From Lethocerus indicus (taxonomy: Eukaryota > Arthropoda > Insecta > Hemiptera > Belostomatidae), in NCBI GenBank assembly GCA_019843655.1, contig JACDQD010000005.1:11249575-11313574 (forward strand): a DNA stretch of 64,000 nucleotides. The letters run 5' to 3'. Of this stretch, positions 24,879-38,800 are shown piece after piece. Below the pieces are notes generated by a model, which was given only the letters and a program-made list of their open reading frames with translations, did no database searches and was not told the origin of the DNA. The translations under genes and the position numbers were made by a program. Each line of letters begins with the position of its first letter. The first letter of the stretch is position 1.

Positions 24879-27800
24879 CTGAAACATTAATAAAATTATA
24901 AGTCATCTTTATACGCACAAATTATACGCAGTTAAAATGTATTATTCGCGAAACTATTTTATATCTAATATGTCTAAAATATACCCTTAATTATTTCACA
25001 CATTTCGACAGAATAGATAAAAAGGATTTATTTTAGAACAACGGATAACATAAATTAAGCGGATATTTTAAAGATTGGTGGTAAGCTCAGAAAATAAAAT
25101 TGACAGAAGGTTGCTAAGTCGTTTTTTACGATTCCCCGAATGCGTTTCTTCTCCTTCGGCTCAATTAATGCGGACAACGGTTATTTGTGCGGATCGCTCT
25201 TTATTTTTTTTATATTATTCTCGCGACCGGAGTTGGACCGGCTCAAAGAAGAGTTTCTTTGCGATCTGACGCGACGCCTCGGTCCCAATAAAAGACAGCG
25301 CTCCAGCCCATTACTCTTGCCTCTGGACGGTCGGACTAATCGCCGTTTAATATACGAGTCCCCTTATAAATCGAGCATTGTCAGGACACATTCGCCGAAC
25401 GTTTATATATTTAATCGACGTTATTTACTAATGGCCAGCCATATCTCATAATCGAAGAGACATTCTCCCTTGAGGGCATCTCAAGGCCGATAAATCATCT
25501 ATAATTTTAATAATAACCGCACATATGACGCTTCTGTATCTAAGGACCATAAAAAAAAGCTAGCGTCTATCCCGTGGGAATGGCCGAACTATACTGTGAA
25601 TATTGTTGACAGTATAAATCAAAACCAATCGCAATTTTCCCACGCCGACGTTCGACTCCAATAAAAGAAACGATATTTACTGGTCGGCAAAACATTAATA
25701 ACTGTGGCCTCGAGAGGGAAGGGAGACGGTCGCGGTTGTGGAGGGCAGGCGGCGCTCGACAATGGGCCACCGGCACTCGACACAACTTGCGGCCGCACAA
25801 TCGGGGAAAACAACAATGGGGGGAAATGACAGGGAGCCGGGGCTAAATAAAAGCACAATGGAATGGAAGAGTGGGCAGGGGGTCGCTATCCAGCCAGCCA
25901 CCCGAGGGCCTCCAGGAGGCGTAGATTTTCTGTTTACGACATCTCGCCCGGACCAAATTGTCTCCTCTAGAGGACATACAATAACGGATTGGCATTCTAG
26001 GGGATTACTATGCTTTCCAGAGAATTGCTAGAACTTTAAAAGAATGAAGGATACGGTTATTTTATGTGTCGTTCGGTGTGAACATAATTATTTTTCCGCT
26101 ATTATGTAACCGCTGTTACTACAGTTTGTGTTACCGTTTGAAATCAGGGTAGGGCACAGTAGGGCACATTTCGAACACTGTGAATCAAGAATTTCAACAT
26201 TCAGAAGGCCGACCACCATTTCGAGGCGGGTAGCCCAATACAAACGAAACTCTAATAAAATATATATTCCGGAATAAATGTCATACGCGTTCCCCAACGG
26301 TTGTTTATTTGTTCTCCGCCGACGTTTCGACTTCTGCGCGTTCCCTCCTCAACATAAATATTCAAAATTCCCTGGGTTCGAATTCGTACACGAAAGACTC
26401 GCACGCAAACGAATATTCATCGACGCACGGGCTGAACACACCGGAGGTTTTTCGAGCCTACTCGACTGGACACCGGGTGAGAACCGGGACCGGGGCCTGC
26501 ATGCATAACGAATTAAGGAACTCAAACTGCGGCAATGATCATGCTGAAAATCGCGCGGATTTAACTTTTAATGAAAATCTGCCACGTACCCTCCACTTCC
26601 CGATCAAAATAAAAGTCAGATATCAAAACTCCGGGTAGGTAGAGAGGGAGAATGAGAACTGTCGAGGAATGGTTATATAGCGTGGAGGGAGAAACAGGCC
26701 CGGGCTAAACGAGATAATTGATGGTTCCGTAAATAAGTGGGGTCCGGCCTCTACTCCCTTGGTACGCTTATTTATTCCCGAAGCGCAATAAATTCCTTAG
26801 TTTATTTAAGACAATAATTCTGTGCCAGTGGGAGGGGGGGACGGTTTCTTTTTTCGACGGGACGCCACCATTTCCTGGCTCGACGGATTTTCTTCGATAT
26901 TATAATTTCTTCTGGATAAATTCGGCATGCCCAACACAGGACATGTGGGCACACACTGACGGAAGAATGTGCCAAACACCCGAGTCAAATAAAACAAAAC
27001 ATGCATTTAAATATGATTTATAGGATGTCTAAGAACTCACGACCTAGATTAAACCAGAATATTTAGTACCGTATTAATTTTAAGATTTTCGAGATATAAA
27101 TTACAGAAAATAGTCGGTACACGAAGATGTGACCGATTTCTATTCAAATGCGATGAGTATAGCCCATTAATTAAGTGCTCCGTCAATTTCCAGGCCCAGT
27201 CGAGTATTCCACGGATAAAATTAATTAAGTGGGCGTCGTTTTTACGATTATTCCGTTTAAATATGCGAAACCTCCCCCCCCTCATAGATGGGCGCCGGGC
27301 CGAGATTATCATCCGTGGGCCGTGGGGGATAACCGACCCCGCCGGATACCTATTCAAGTAAGAAACGCTGGGAAAATTCGGCCGGGTTTTCTCATACACC
27401 AACAATTTTCAGAGCCTGCCGTTCTATTTCGTAAACTGGGCGACCGACATCTCTGTGGATGGGGCGGGGGCGTTAATCGTTCCCACGGCTCTGTATTTAA
27501 AAAAAAATACAGAAGAGGAGGGAGTGGAAAATAAAGCGGGAAAGAAGGAGGAGGAGGAGGAGGGGAAGCAACAACAAAGGTAATAAACGGGAGGTTTCGG
27601 GACCCGGGTTGTTTGAACAGGGCCCTGAGTAGAGAAAATTGGTTTAATAACGAAACGAGGAGTTAGTTATCGGAAGAGCCGGTCGACTCCAATCCGTCCC
27701 ACTCCCCTCATCCCACCCGCAAACGCCGTATCGCCATCTCTCTTTCTCTCGTTATTTTCAGTTTTGTTGTTCTCCTCTTGTAATGGTTTTTTCGCTCGGG

Positions 27801-30800
27801 TAGTCAGTCTCCCTCCGCTGAGTAATTACCCGTGGCGTGGTCACGGTGGCAATTAACGGCGAATAATCGCCAGTCGAATACCGCCCCACCCCACCCAACC
27901 CCATCCACACCCCAATTCCGAGCACACATCTTAGCCCTTTCTCCCGCCCGGTCACGTATCCCGAACAGCCGGACGTTACGATGTTAGTTCATAAACGGAT
28001 GGACGGATAATTAAATTCGTGTCGGATAATCTAGGCGAAGTTCAATTTTCGCAGCAAGGAGAGTTTCAATTGAGGTACAAATAAGTGTTTCTGTTGGAAT
28101 AGGTAGTTAACTACCGGACAGGATATATAACTATATACACTGGGAGGAGAGTGATTCAATCATGTACTTTCGGTTTAAAGTATAAACAATTTGTTGGGCT
28201 CGATCCACCTGGAGCAATTCACGAAATATTGTTTCAACTTAAGAACACTGATCCTTTGCAACTTTTCCTTTGTTAAAGCTGACGAAAGGAAATAGAATTG
28301 AGCTGATTCGACCGAATCGGAACTGTAACTGTTTGATTTTAATTTATGTATCCTGGAAGCTCGACTAGCAGACGACGTCGTAATAACTCTCAGTGTGGAT
28401 TTTAAACTCCCCTGTTTTAATGTTCCGGCATTTTTCCCATCCGAATCCGAAGGAGCGGAAGATAGTAGAGGCGATAATAAATAGCGGTCCGAGCCAAAAA
28501 AAAGTCAAGTGATTTGTAAGCCGCGTTCTAACAACCCGGTTTCTCTAAAGGTCCCATATTCCTTATTTTCCTATAGAAACTGGTAATTTTTTTTCTACGG
28601 TTATAATTTTGGACTGAATTTATTATTGTTCTCCGGAGTGTTGTGAAGGCGCCCAGCGTGCGGCGGCGGACCGCCAATAGAGGGCCGGCCGGCCAGCAGG
28701 AGAGGAGCCCCTGTCTCGTATTTCATACAGAAAACATTGAGGGGGAAAGAAGAAGAAGAAGAGGAAAAAGAATAAAACGAGAACCGAAAATAAAAACTGA
28801 ATTAACGGCCCCGTGTTTTCAAAATCGTGTCGCCCAAATGTAAATATGCGGGGCGGATGTCGCCAACGTACGGGGAGTTGGAGGTAACGGACCGACCGCT
28901 GTGATTTTTACGGGCGACGCCTTAACCCTCCCTCCCTCTCTCTCTCTCTATCTCTCTCCTTCTGAGAACTGAGCCAGGTCTAGAGTTTCTGAATAATAGC
29001 CCTGGTAATTCAAGAACAAATAAAAGATATCCTTACGATTTCATAACGAAGGATTTCTTCTTATGCCAACGAATTGGCTGAAGGATATGAATACTAAGCG
29101 AAATAATGTTTATAATTTACATATACTGCGTATTATCTCGCGAATTATGTTTTTTTATAACATTTGATTATAGCACACATATTCGTTAGCTTAATCATTT
29201 TTAGGCTTGATGCACATTCATTAATATTACATTGTAATTTAAATAGATCTTAGAGCGGAGCTTCCTGCTCGTTGGCGGAATGAGGCCATAATCGAAAATA
29301 GAATGGTTCGGTTTATTGACGTTATCAAAGTCCACTCGATCCCCGGTACGGACATGTAACCCAGCGTCCTGGAGCCATGGTCCAGCTCTCCGAAGGAAAA
29401 GAAACCAGCGCTCAGTGGCGCAATAAATCTTTTGATTAGTTTCCTAATTAGTGCGGACGTACGGCGACCATACGCTCTCGGCCGTATTGGGAGCCAGCCA
29501 TCACTCACCGAGGCCCTCCGGCGGTTCAGTTCTTCTGTTCTCCCTCCCGTCTGCTAAGTATACGGGGACACTTGGGACAAGTCGCGAGTGATGTCTCCTA
29601 GACGTAGATTGTACCAATGAATTGATTGCATCTTATTTAGACCCCGCGTCGTAATTAATGAAACAAACGTCGCCGAGCTATACTGCGCCGACTGCCATGA
29701 TATTGAACGAACGGTAGAACTTAATAATGGAACGTTTCTTAACGTAAAAATCCGAAATTCTGACAATAAAACGAGATTTTTTTTATTAATAAGTCTTTAG
29801 GATATTAAATAGGGTATATGAGACCAGAATATGTTAAAATGCTCGTTTAAAACGAATGAAATTTCACGCTGGGTATTTTCATTTGGCCCGAAGATTAGAA
29901 TACTATTACTTTCTTCCTCTTTCCTCTCTCGCCTGGCAATAACGAGCGGGGACATAAACGGAGCCGGAATCCGGCGGCCAATTACGAGTTGGGAGGTGGG
30001 CAGGGGGAGGAGGGGGCTTTTAAAATGCGCCACTGCTACGGCCCAGGCGCTTTATTAAAATCCTCGAAATTCTTTTATAAAAATAAAAACGGTCGCCGAT
30101 ACACATCTTCCCTGGTGAGCACAACTCGAACTCCAGCAGGATGGAACAATACGTTCTTTCCGCTAAGCATACGAGTCGCGTACTATATTAATATACCGAC
30201 TGCTTCCTCTCACTCTCTCTCTCAGAGCCCGTAAAAATACCATAGTGATCCCCTACATTAACTTTACTGTCGCGCTCCCTCGAATATCATTGGGCCGCAG
30301 GTAAACGTGGACTGTAAAACAAAGTAGTCCGTGACAATATAACCACGCTAAAACTCAAATATCGTAACCGATTACGCACCTGAGAAAGCGGGAAATCGTG
30401 ACGCTCACAAATAAATATTATCATTCCCGTCTGGAATGTTCGGAGACCGGTTCTGGCCGTTACACGCTGTTATGCACCGGTCGTGTGCAACTTTGAAAAA
30501 AGAGCCCGCTAGTAAAACCAAAGTAGAGGGAAGCGGTGAGATCTCTGATGAGAAAAAAAATTAAAATTGTCTCGTCGAGAGCAGAACTGCCTTCCACCTG
30601 TTCGTAGAGACATGAAACGACTGTCCGTCCTTCCTCGTTGCTTCATAAGTACTGAAATGAAAGAAACACGTCTGCGCCGAATATTGGGAGAACGAATTTA
30701 TTTGGTTGTCCGAAAATATTTTTAATACGAAATTTATTTCGCGCGTATAAGGGCTGGTTGTATGGCGGGGAAGGTCGTGGCAGAGAGGGGGTAGGGGAGA

Positions 30801-33800
30801 GGGAAAAAAATTGATCGTAAATTTCAGAACAGAGAGATGCCGGCATAACGATTACGACGCGACGAAAATTCTCCAGACGTCCAACATATCTTCCACTGAC
30901 GGAATTTATCGGTCGGTCCGTGGCAGACCGGTCCAATAAACGTCCACTTATACACAGTCACACGCTGGAGCCCGGACGGGGGAGAAAGGAGTGGAAGAAG
31001 AGGGAAAATGAAGAAGGTGGGGAGGGACCAGCCGCCTTTTTGTTTTATGCCCACGGAAAAAATTAAACATCTGCGTGTTTTCGGCAGAGGCGTCGTTCGA
31101 ATAAATCCCGCGGCCGTGTTGTCCGTTTCAATGGGCCTTGTTCCTTTAACATTTCCATATCGCCTACCTCGTATCTCACGGGGGGCGTCCCACGCACGCG
31201 GTCGTTTTTGCCCACGGCGAAGGATTTATTATCTATCTCCAAATTTCCTGCACGCCCGGTATTATAGATGTGCCCGAGAAATGCAGTTTTCGGATGATCG
31301 GTTTCGACCGAATTTTATAGTTATTTTATACCTTACGCGAATATTATTTGTGATCTCAGACATTCACAACAGACATTCTAGTTTCACGAATCTGAATACT
31401 TCTTGTAAATAGTTTCCATGTAAACAGCTGGAAATAAAATTGAAGACGCCCCTAATTCCCTAATTTTCATCTAATAACAGACAGAACACGTGTTAGCAAT
31501 AATATAGCTTGTTTTCAAAATGTTAAGACACCTACGTTTCATAATTAATTAAAAAAACACGAAGCGTTACTATGTCGAAAACAATTTGGATCCTGAATTC
31601 AGTTCCTGGAAAAGCTAAGCACCCGGAACGCCTACGACAATTTGGAAGGTCATAAATGGCCCACAGGATACCCCGCACTGTGTTTTACAACTAGCCGTAA
31701 TTGCCTATTTTAATTAAGGGGGTGGGAGGGGGCTGACGAGTGGCATCGCCTCCCCTATTAGCATAATGCCTTGTTAGCGGGTTTTATGGGCCGCGTAGGA
31801 GCGACCGGCGGCCGCAAAGTGTGAGCGTGACAATGTGCATATATATATTTATACATGTGTGTGTGAAGTTTTTCTGGTTATAAAGAAGATGGATCACCCT
31901 CCCGCATTTCCTGAACTGTGATAACAGCTTTAACCCCTTGCCGGCATCTGTCCCCAAACCCTGTTTGTGGAGCGGGCGGGTAAAGACCGTAAATGTGAAT
32001 TGTTTCCAACGTGTACTATTAAATTTGCCAATTACGAGTCTTTTAGAGTACTCAAAAAATCGTATTGACTGTTCACTATTAATATAAAACTACGATTAAT
32101 AACTATCGTAATGTTTTTTTCGTTATGTTTACATTGGCCAAGTGAGCATCGCGGTTCAGACGGCTACTGCGCTGAAACCTTCGACTGCTGATGATGGCAA
32201 AACACCTTTCTAAGTCCCACGCAAGTGTGAGAAGCGTGGGTCGCATATAACACTCAGGGACATAGCGTACATAAGCTAATGCCCCGAAGAAACAATCTCT
32301 CTCTCGTTAAGTTTCCATATCGGAACGAGCTAGCGGCTCGTTCAAACGTAAATTGAATCGGACGGCCGTATAATGGCCGGGTATTTGGGTCAGGAGCAAT
32401 AACGAGGCGTAAAGAAGTGTCGGGACGTCACCTTCCCTTTAGAGGCGGCCGCTCGAGGATGAAGAGGAGGAGGAAGAGGAGGTGGAGGAGGAGGAGGAAC
32501 AACAGGAGGCGTGCGTGAATCATGCCCGGCCGCGGCCCCAGTCGTGGCCTCACCGTACCAACAGTTTGATTAATGCCCCGCTCATAAATACAGTCTCATT
32601 TATACTAAACCCACGGAGCGAAACCGGTTTCTTCTCGAGAAGGAGGCACGACGAAGAGGGTGGGAGGGGAGAACAGGACTGAGAGAGGCAGGCAGGCAGG
32701 CAGGCTCACATGCAAATGAACCAGAATCCCATAATCCTGTTCTCTTTCTTTCTCTCGGTCAACATCTTCTCCTCGCTCTCTCTCTCTACACTTTTACAAC
32801 GCCCATTAAATTCTATTACCTTCTAAACGAGCCCCAACACAAAAAAAAAGTTTAACCGTCCTTATTTATATATTACGGGGTCCTCCCGAAAGCCATTAAA
32901 CATTCGACCGCCGATAGATACCAATTTGACTACATTCGAACGCAATTAGATATGGAGTATATATTTGGAGTATAGTGGAGTAGAGATATTTTTATAAATG
33001 AAATGGACTTTCAGGTGAAATAGATGAGCCTCGGCGTGATCCAACAGACTAATTGTTGTAATTCACTGTAAATTACACGACTCATTATTCATTATAATGT
33101 CAGCTTTTATTACGGTATTAATGAGAAATAGGATGGCATAGAGGTCATTCTGCTTATTATGAAGCAGAAACCACAAAGTCTACAACCAATGTAATGTGGA
33201 TGCAGTACAAGTGGCCGGTATTAAGCGTAGTGGGATTGAGACCGGTCGGCTAAAACGTCCCTCCTTATCTTATACCCTCCGACTCCTACATCAGCCACTG
33301 CTCGTCTATCAAACGGCTGACAATTTAAAATCGGTGTCGGCCGGGCGACAATGGGAGGTCGGCCACGTGGGTGTGCCTAATCGTCGCGGGCCCCGTTTAC
33401 AAACATGTCACAGACCGCCTAAACGGTCTCTATACCGTTCCCAGCTCCCTCCCCTACCCGAAATAGAACCCGCCTTTTAAGCTCTCGCCTCTCTCCCATT
33501 CGCCTAGACAATCCATTCACTCGCTATCTTTTATACGTCGCGATTTATTTGGTTCCATTGTACTACCGAGAGGACAGCGGAAGTGCTGCGAACAAACATT
33601 GTCATTGATTCTGGATTACAATCGACCGTAGGATTTATGTCGTATTTGTCAGAAACAATACAATAGTAATGAACACGGCTTATTCCAGTACTCGTTTCTA
33701 AACCCAGACAACGATAATACAGTTGAATGCATTTCTATGTCGATTTATTAAATGGCTAAATACTACAATGAGATAAAGCCAGTTTCGCACAGGAAACAAC

Positions 33801-34980
33801 TGCGTTCATAAGAAAAATATTGCGGTATTAATTCATTTGAACGCAATACTCTAGTAACCAGATCTGAAGCCGCCGATAACCAATCGTTGGGTAGTGACTG
33901 TGTTTCAAAAAAGCAAAGGTGTGTATAATTGAAACATAAAATCAGTATATGAAACGGGAGCAAGGCTCGAAACTGGACGACAACAGAACGGGAGCCGTCG
34001 ACCCGAAGAGTACATCAGTGTTTTCAAACGCCGGACACGAGGAAGACAACGGGGCAGAAGAAGAAGAAGCAGCAGGACAAAAACAAAAATAGAAGAAAGA
34101 GGAAAAAAGGCCGGGGAAGGCGGTGGGGCGAAAACGGGTTAATGGTAGTTGACAGCCGATGAGCTGGCTGATTGAGCTCGGCATGAAAAAAGGCTCCTCC
34201 TCGAGATGGGCCCTCTCCAGACGACCCAAAGAAACGCCACTGATCAAGCCGTTACCAGTCCAAGACCGCCAAGTTTTTTATTCCCACCCCGCCAGCCCAT
34301 CACCTCACCACACTGTACAATATTATCCGCAAAAGGTAGTTCACCTTTCAGTGATCTGTCAAAGCGGTCGAGAGAAGAGAACTTTTGAAATTATTCCAAC
34401 ACCGATACATTTTAATTTACCCTAACCTATTATCAATCGATGCTTTACTGGGAAACATTTTACTGGGATAGGGCGGAGTACTTGTAATTAATCGAACCTC
34501 AGGGGTACTACAGACAACCAAATTATTCTAATTTTATTAAAATGCCATACACGACTGCAACTTATCAAGATTCGCGTTATCTCGTTCAGTTAAAGAAATA
34601 TCTCTGTAAGTGATGGCGTGAGAGAAGAGCGTACGCTATTATGCAAGCAAATGTCGAGATAGCCATTTTAATGGCCGAGTGCGTCGCTAAAAACCATAAT
34701 AAAGAAGAAACTCAATTAATTAGTCGGAAAAACGGACGGAGGAATTTTCGAAACGGGAATGTATCGACGAGGCGACGTGAACTGGGCAACGTCCGCTTTT
34801 AGTGCGCCTAATTATAAATTTGTTTGCCTCCTTAATCGTCTTATACACTATTCGGGCCTAAGTGACTGTTTCAGCAAATACTTAGATTTTATCTAAGTCG
34901 CCTTCCCTAGTGTCCGAAAATAGCTAACGCCCGGCGGAAATCGGACCTTAAACCGCGTCCGCCGTTAAAAACAGACCATG
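24879..34980. other. Gene-free flank upstream of fz2, proximal part
   Basis: No recognisable coding exon. The first non-coding exon and promoter of fz2 may lie here, but none can be pinpointed. Simple repeats are GGA runs at about 27546-27566 and 32458-32505, a CT run at about 28922-28960 and GGCA units at 32687-32705. A short perfect inverted repeat (CTGTATTT / AAATACAG) occurs at 27491-27512. Confidence 0.5.
32687..32705. repeat. (GGCA)n microsatellite
   Basis: Nearly five uninterrupted GGCA units following a purine-rich GGA stretch. Confidence 0.9.
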
Positions 34981-35004
34981 TAAACATAACGACCGAACCG
35001 GAGT

Positions 35005-35034
35005 ATAATTAATTAGCCTTTAATTAGGCGGATA
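35005..35034. promoter_or_regulatory. Homeodomain-type composite motif, copy A
   Basis: Two TAATTA-type cores (AATTAATTA and TTTAATTA) followed by CGGATA. It matches copy B at 35779-35808 in 25 of 30 positions, and all five differences are transitions. Probable homeodomain binding element; function inferred from motif only. Confidence 0.4.
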
Positions 35035-35778
35035 CGCAAGCTCTGCGGGCCTATTGTTAGCCGCGGGGAGGGGATTGTTACCGCGGGAATGAAAACAACG
35101 GAGGCGTCAACGGAGCGTGACAACCGAGCCCCCGCTGATTACTATACGTGCAGGGGGAAGGGGGGGCCCCCGGGGTACCTGAAAATGAGACCGCGCCGCG
35201 TTCTACGGGAATACGGCAATGTGTGAGAACGGGGAGCTCGGTCGTTGTCTTATTAGAGGCTCAAATGAGCTCATTTTTGTTAAGGAGCCTCGTTAATTTT
35301 TAAATATCCTCTCGTACATTAGACGGGCAGAGCCGTGACTAAAAACCTTGGCGAACGTTGATATGATTGGTGCTTAGGCAAATTAAATTGGCGGATTTAG
35401 GTATCCTTGTTAAAGCGTGCTCAATAGTACAATAGCCTCGTTTGGGGTTGTTTTCATGATTTTAAAAAGCCGGAGGTCATAAAGGTACACAGAATAGATT
35501 GAATTTTTAAAATTATAAAATAATAAAACATCTGGTAGTTGATTAACAGTTAGACAGCGGGTTGGTGTGAGATTACAACTACGCTTGCAGCTCGCGAACT
35601 ACAGTCATTGTACCTTTTAAAAGCAAATAGCCCTCAATTGATTCGATTGTTTCAACAAACTCTAACGAGGCCCTCCACACCTGCGGGAGGGACCGACTGT
35701 TGGTAGGGGGATGAGGGTTGTTTTAAATGGAACGATGTAGGCGCCGACGACGCCATCGGAATTACGAGATCGGAAATA

Positions 35779-35808
35779 ACAATTAATTAACTTTTAATTA
35801 AACGGATA
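35779..35808. promoter_or_regulatory. Homeodomain-type composite motif, copy B
   Basis: Same order of cores as copy A, 774 bases downstream, again ending CGGATA. Weaker similarity continues for a short distance on the right (CATTGTT in B, TATTGTT in A, then GGCCGC versus AGCCGC). Confidence 0.4.
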
Positions 35809-38800
35809 AGAGGTCATCCCATTGTTTTAATGATGGCCGCAAAGGGGGTTAACCCTCCACTCTGCCGTGACCCGAGCCGTCAGATCCTAAATGGAGAGAT
35901 TCCTGCGGGTTGTTAAGGACTCTACGGAGCCCGGCGTTAATTCTTTATTGTTTTAGGCTGCGCCTCAAACAACTATTACATTCTCCTCACAGAAGAACCA
36001 ATAAAAGCCTAATGAAATGTCGTTGTAATACCATTTTAACTTTACTAACGGTTATAAACGGTTTATAAACGAAAGATACGATTCTTCTATAAGAAACGCA
36101 AATAAAACGTAATATTTATTGTAGGAAGTTATTTATAGCAAAACTGTATTTTAAATCTTAAATATTTTCTATTTTTCTGCAGACTCAGAGTTCTTGCTCA
36201 AATCCGCCTCAGTAATCGATCTCCCGGAGCCTACGTGCCTAAAGCCCATTATCTTCACCGGCCCAGAAGTTGTTTATCGCCAATACAGAAAGCCAATAGG
36301 TCAGCCTACTAATGTCCAACGGAAAATATCGTAACCGGAAGCATCGTATCTGAAAGAAAAGCGACGTTCCGACCATCGATTGACATTCGAGACTCGAATA
36401 GAGCCAGCCGCCCTCGATAGATTGTTCCGAGGGATAAACAACTTCCGGTATCGTGGTTGTCGTGCAAATCGCTACACAACAAGGTTCGGAATGACTGGGA
36501 AATTGCGGAAAACGAGGGGGCAATTATAGATTTCCCATCAGTCCCACGATAAAACAGAGACGGCCAGCGCCACTCTGAAAGGAGAATAACCCTAGCCAAT
36601 TTCTGCTTTGTAACGATAGCGCTAGATTCTTTGCGCAAAATACACATTGTCTCTCTACAGCCTCTGACAAAGGAAGGATCCTCAATGTTGAGGTTAACTC
36701 AATATATAACGAAATATATTTAATTGAAAAACTCAAGCAATAGTAAAAATAATATAGGTTAGAGGTTCGGCAGAATTTATGAATGCAATAAATTAATAAA
36801 AATATATAAGAATGTAATAATTGTAGAATGATTCCGATTTTTTGTCGGTCGGTTCGTAAATTTTAATTTAATTATCACTGGAAGAATAAACGAACGTAAT
36901 GGGTTTTCTGAAGGCGAGCACTAACAAACAACAGCCCGGCAATGTTGGCCTACACTAGCGGAAGCGAAAACAATAATACCGCCGCCGTTTACCGTGTAAA
37001 TATTTACAGTTTCGGGTATTCTTCCTATGAGCGGCGTGAACAACAAACAACTGTACGCTTACATAAAACAATGATTATTCATCTAAAAACAACGGGGCAA
37101 AGATTCGGGCAGCACCGCGGGCTGTTTTAGTTCGGTTAAGGTGAAGCGGAAACATTACACAGTTACAGTGGTGTCAAAATAATTACTGGAGCTAGGAAAT
37201 CAAATGTGAATCAAATGGGGATGTTTTTCCATAAGAAAAAAATACTTAAATATAAAAGTATACTTTGGCGTATTAAGTCCTGAGATAAGTAGCGTTTCAG
37301 TATAGTCGCCGTTGTATATTCATCATTTGCAGTACGGCTCTTTAAGTTCTGTATACGATGTGTATATTAAATGAAAAATAAAACGGTCGAGTTACGCTGC
37401 TTTTCTTATTAAGTCGACACAGCAAAGTGGACATGCGATACAGATTGAAACGTCTGAATAGAAGGGAGGAGTGTGAGGCCAAGGGAGCGTGGAGCGTGGA
37501 GCGTGGTCGCTTACCTGTGCTGGCACTACCATGGAGCCGGGAATGCAGCGCGGGATGTAATATCAGATGCGTGTTTAAACAACCGCAGCCTCCTACACTC
37601 GTTTCTCTCCTTCTCGCCGGCCCCCTCTCGGGCTCCTTCACCGCTCGCCTCTTATGTATAAGGCTTTTGTTCGCGAGGAAACGCCAAGCAAGAGTCCCCC
37701 CCCACGCATCACGACGACTGGCGTCCCTCAAAGCCGAGACGCGCTATGACGAAGCCGTTTGATAATAGCGGACAATTACCATGAGAAAACTTGTGACACC
37801 TGTGACCCACAAGGCGGGACGAATGAATTGGAATGCTTTCCTCTTATTATTTTAACTAGAGTCACGATATTGTGGAAGGTGGTGGGAGAGAACTTGAATA
37901 GTCGAGTGGACGCGCGGAACAATATAGCGGGTAAGACTGTTGACGGCTGTGGAGTTAATTCCACATTTTCATATTCAAATCATCAATACCGACGCTAGGA
38001 TAGGGGACAGAACATAGGACATATACATAGGGGATAATCTACACTAACGTGCCCAACAATTATAACTGTAACTGAGAAAAAACTGTGTTGAGAAAAATTT
38101 CTCTTAAACTTGGTATCTATAAGTGTTCAATAACGGCATTTACTTGAGAGGGAAAAAAGCGTGTCGGAGGAGTTCGCATTAATTTAGACCGTGCCTCGTG
38201 TCAGCACATATTCAGAAGTTCTCACTTTGTTTGTCTGACCCGTTTACACGTTCCAGTCAGTTCGGCCCGTTTAAAATATGCGGTGGGGGGAAGAGCCAAA
38301 ATGCGGCCAAACGCGCGGTAAACAACGAGGACGTATTTATGACGGGCCGGCAAAGTAAAATATAATAAATCGGGCATTAAGAAGAATTCATTTCCTCTCT
38401 CTTTTTGGCTCTTTTCTGAAGACCGTATTTTATGTGACGTCGGTCGTGTAGAAACTCCAAACACTGCGGGCAGGGGGGAGGGTTATTATTCACGGCGGGA
38501 TTGTTATCTCCGGGGCCGGTGGGACTCTTTAATCTTTATTGGGCTCCTTAGCGGGACTGTTTAGGGGCGGATGCCACCAATACTCCAAATAAGGGAGGAC
38601 GCGCGAAAATCAAAAGTCCTTCGGAGGCGCCTTGTCCCACTGGAGCAGCATTTCCCCAGCAGAGCGGCCCCGTCCACAGTGAGATGGAGCAGCAGTGGGC
38701 TACATAGCATGGACAGAAATAGAACCCAATACCGGAAATCAACTGCTAACTTTATTTTTGTCTCCATACCTAAGTGCCCCTAATTTATCAGTACGCTTTC

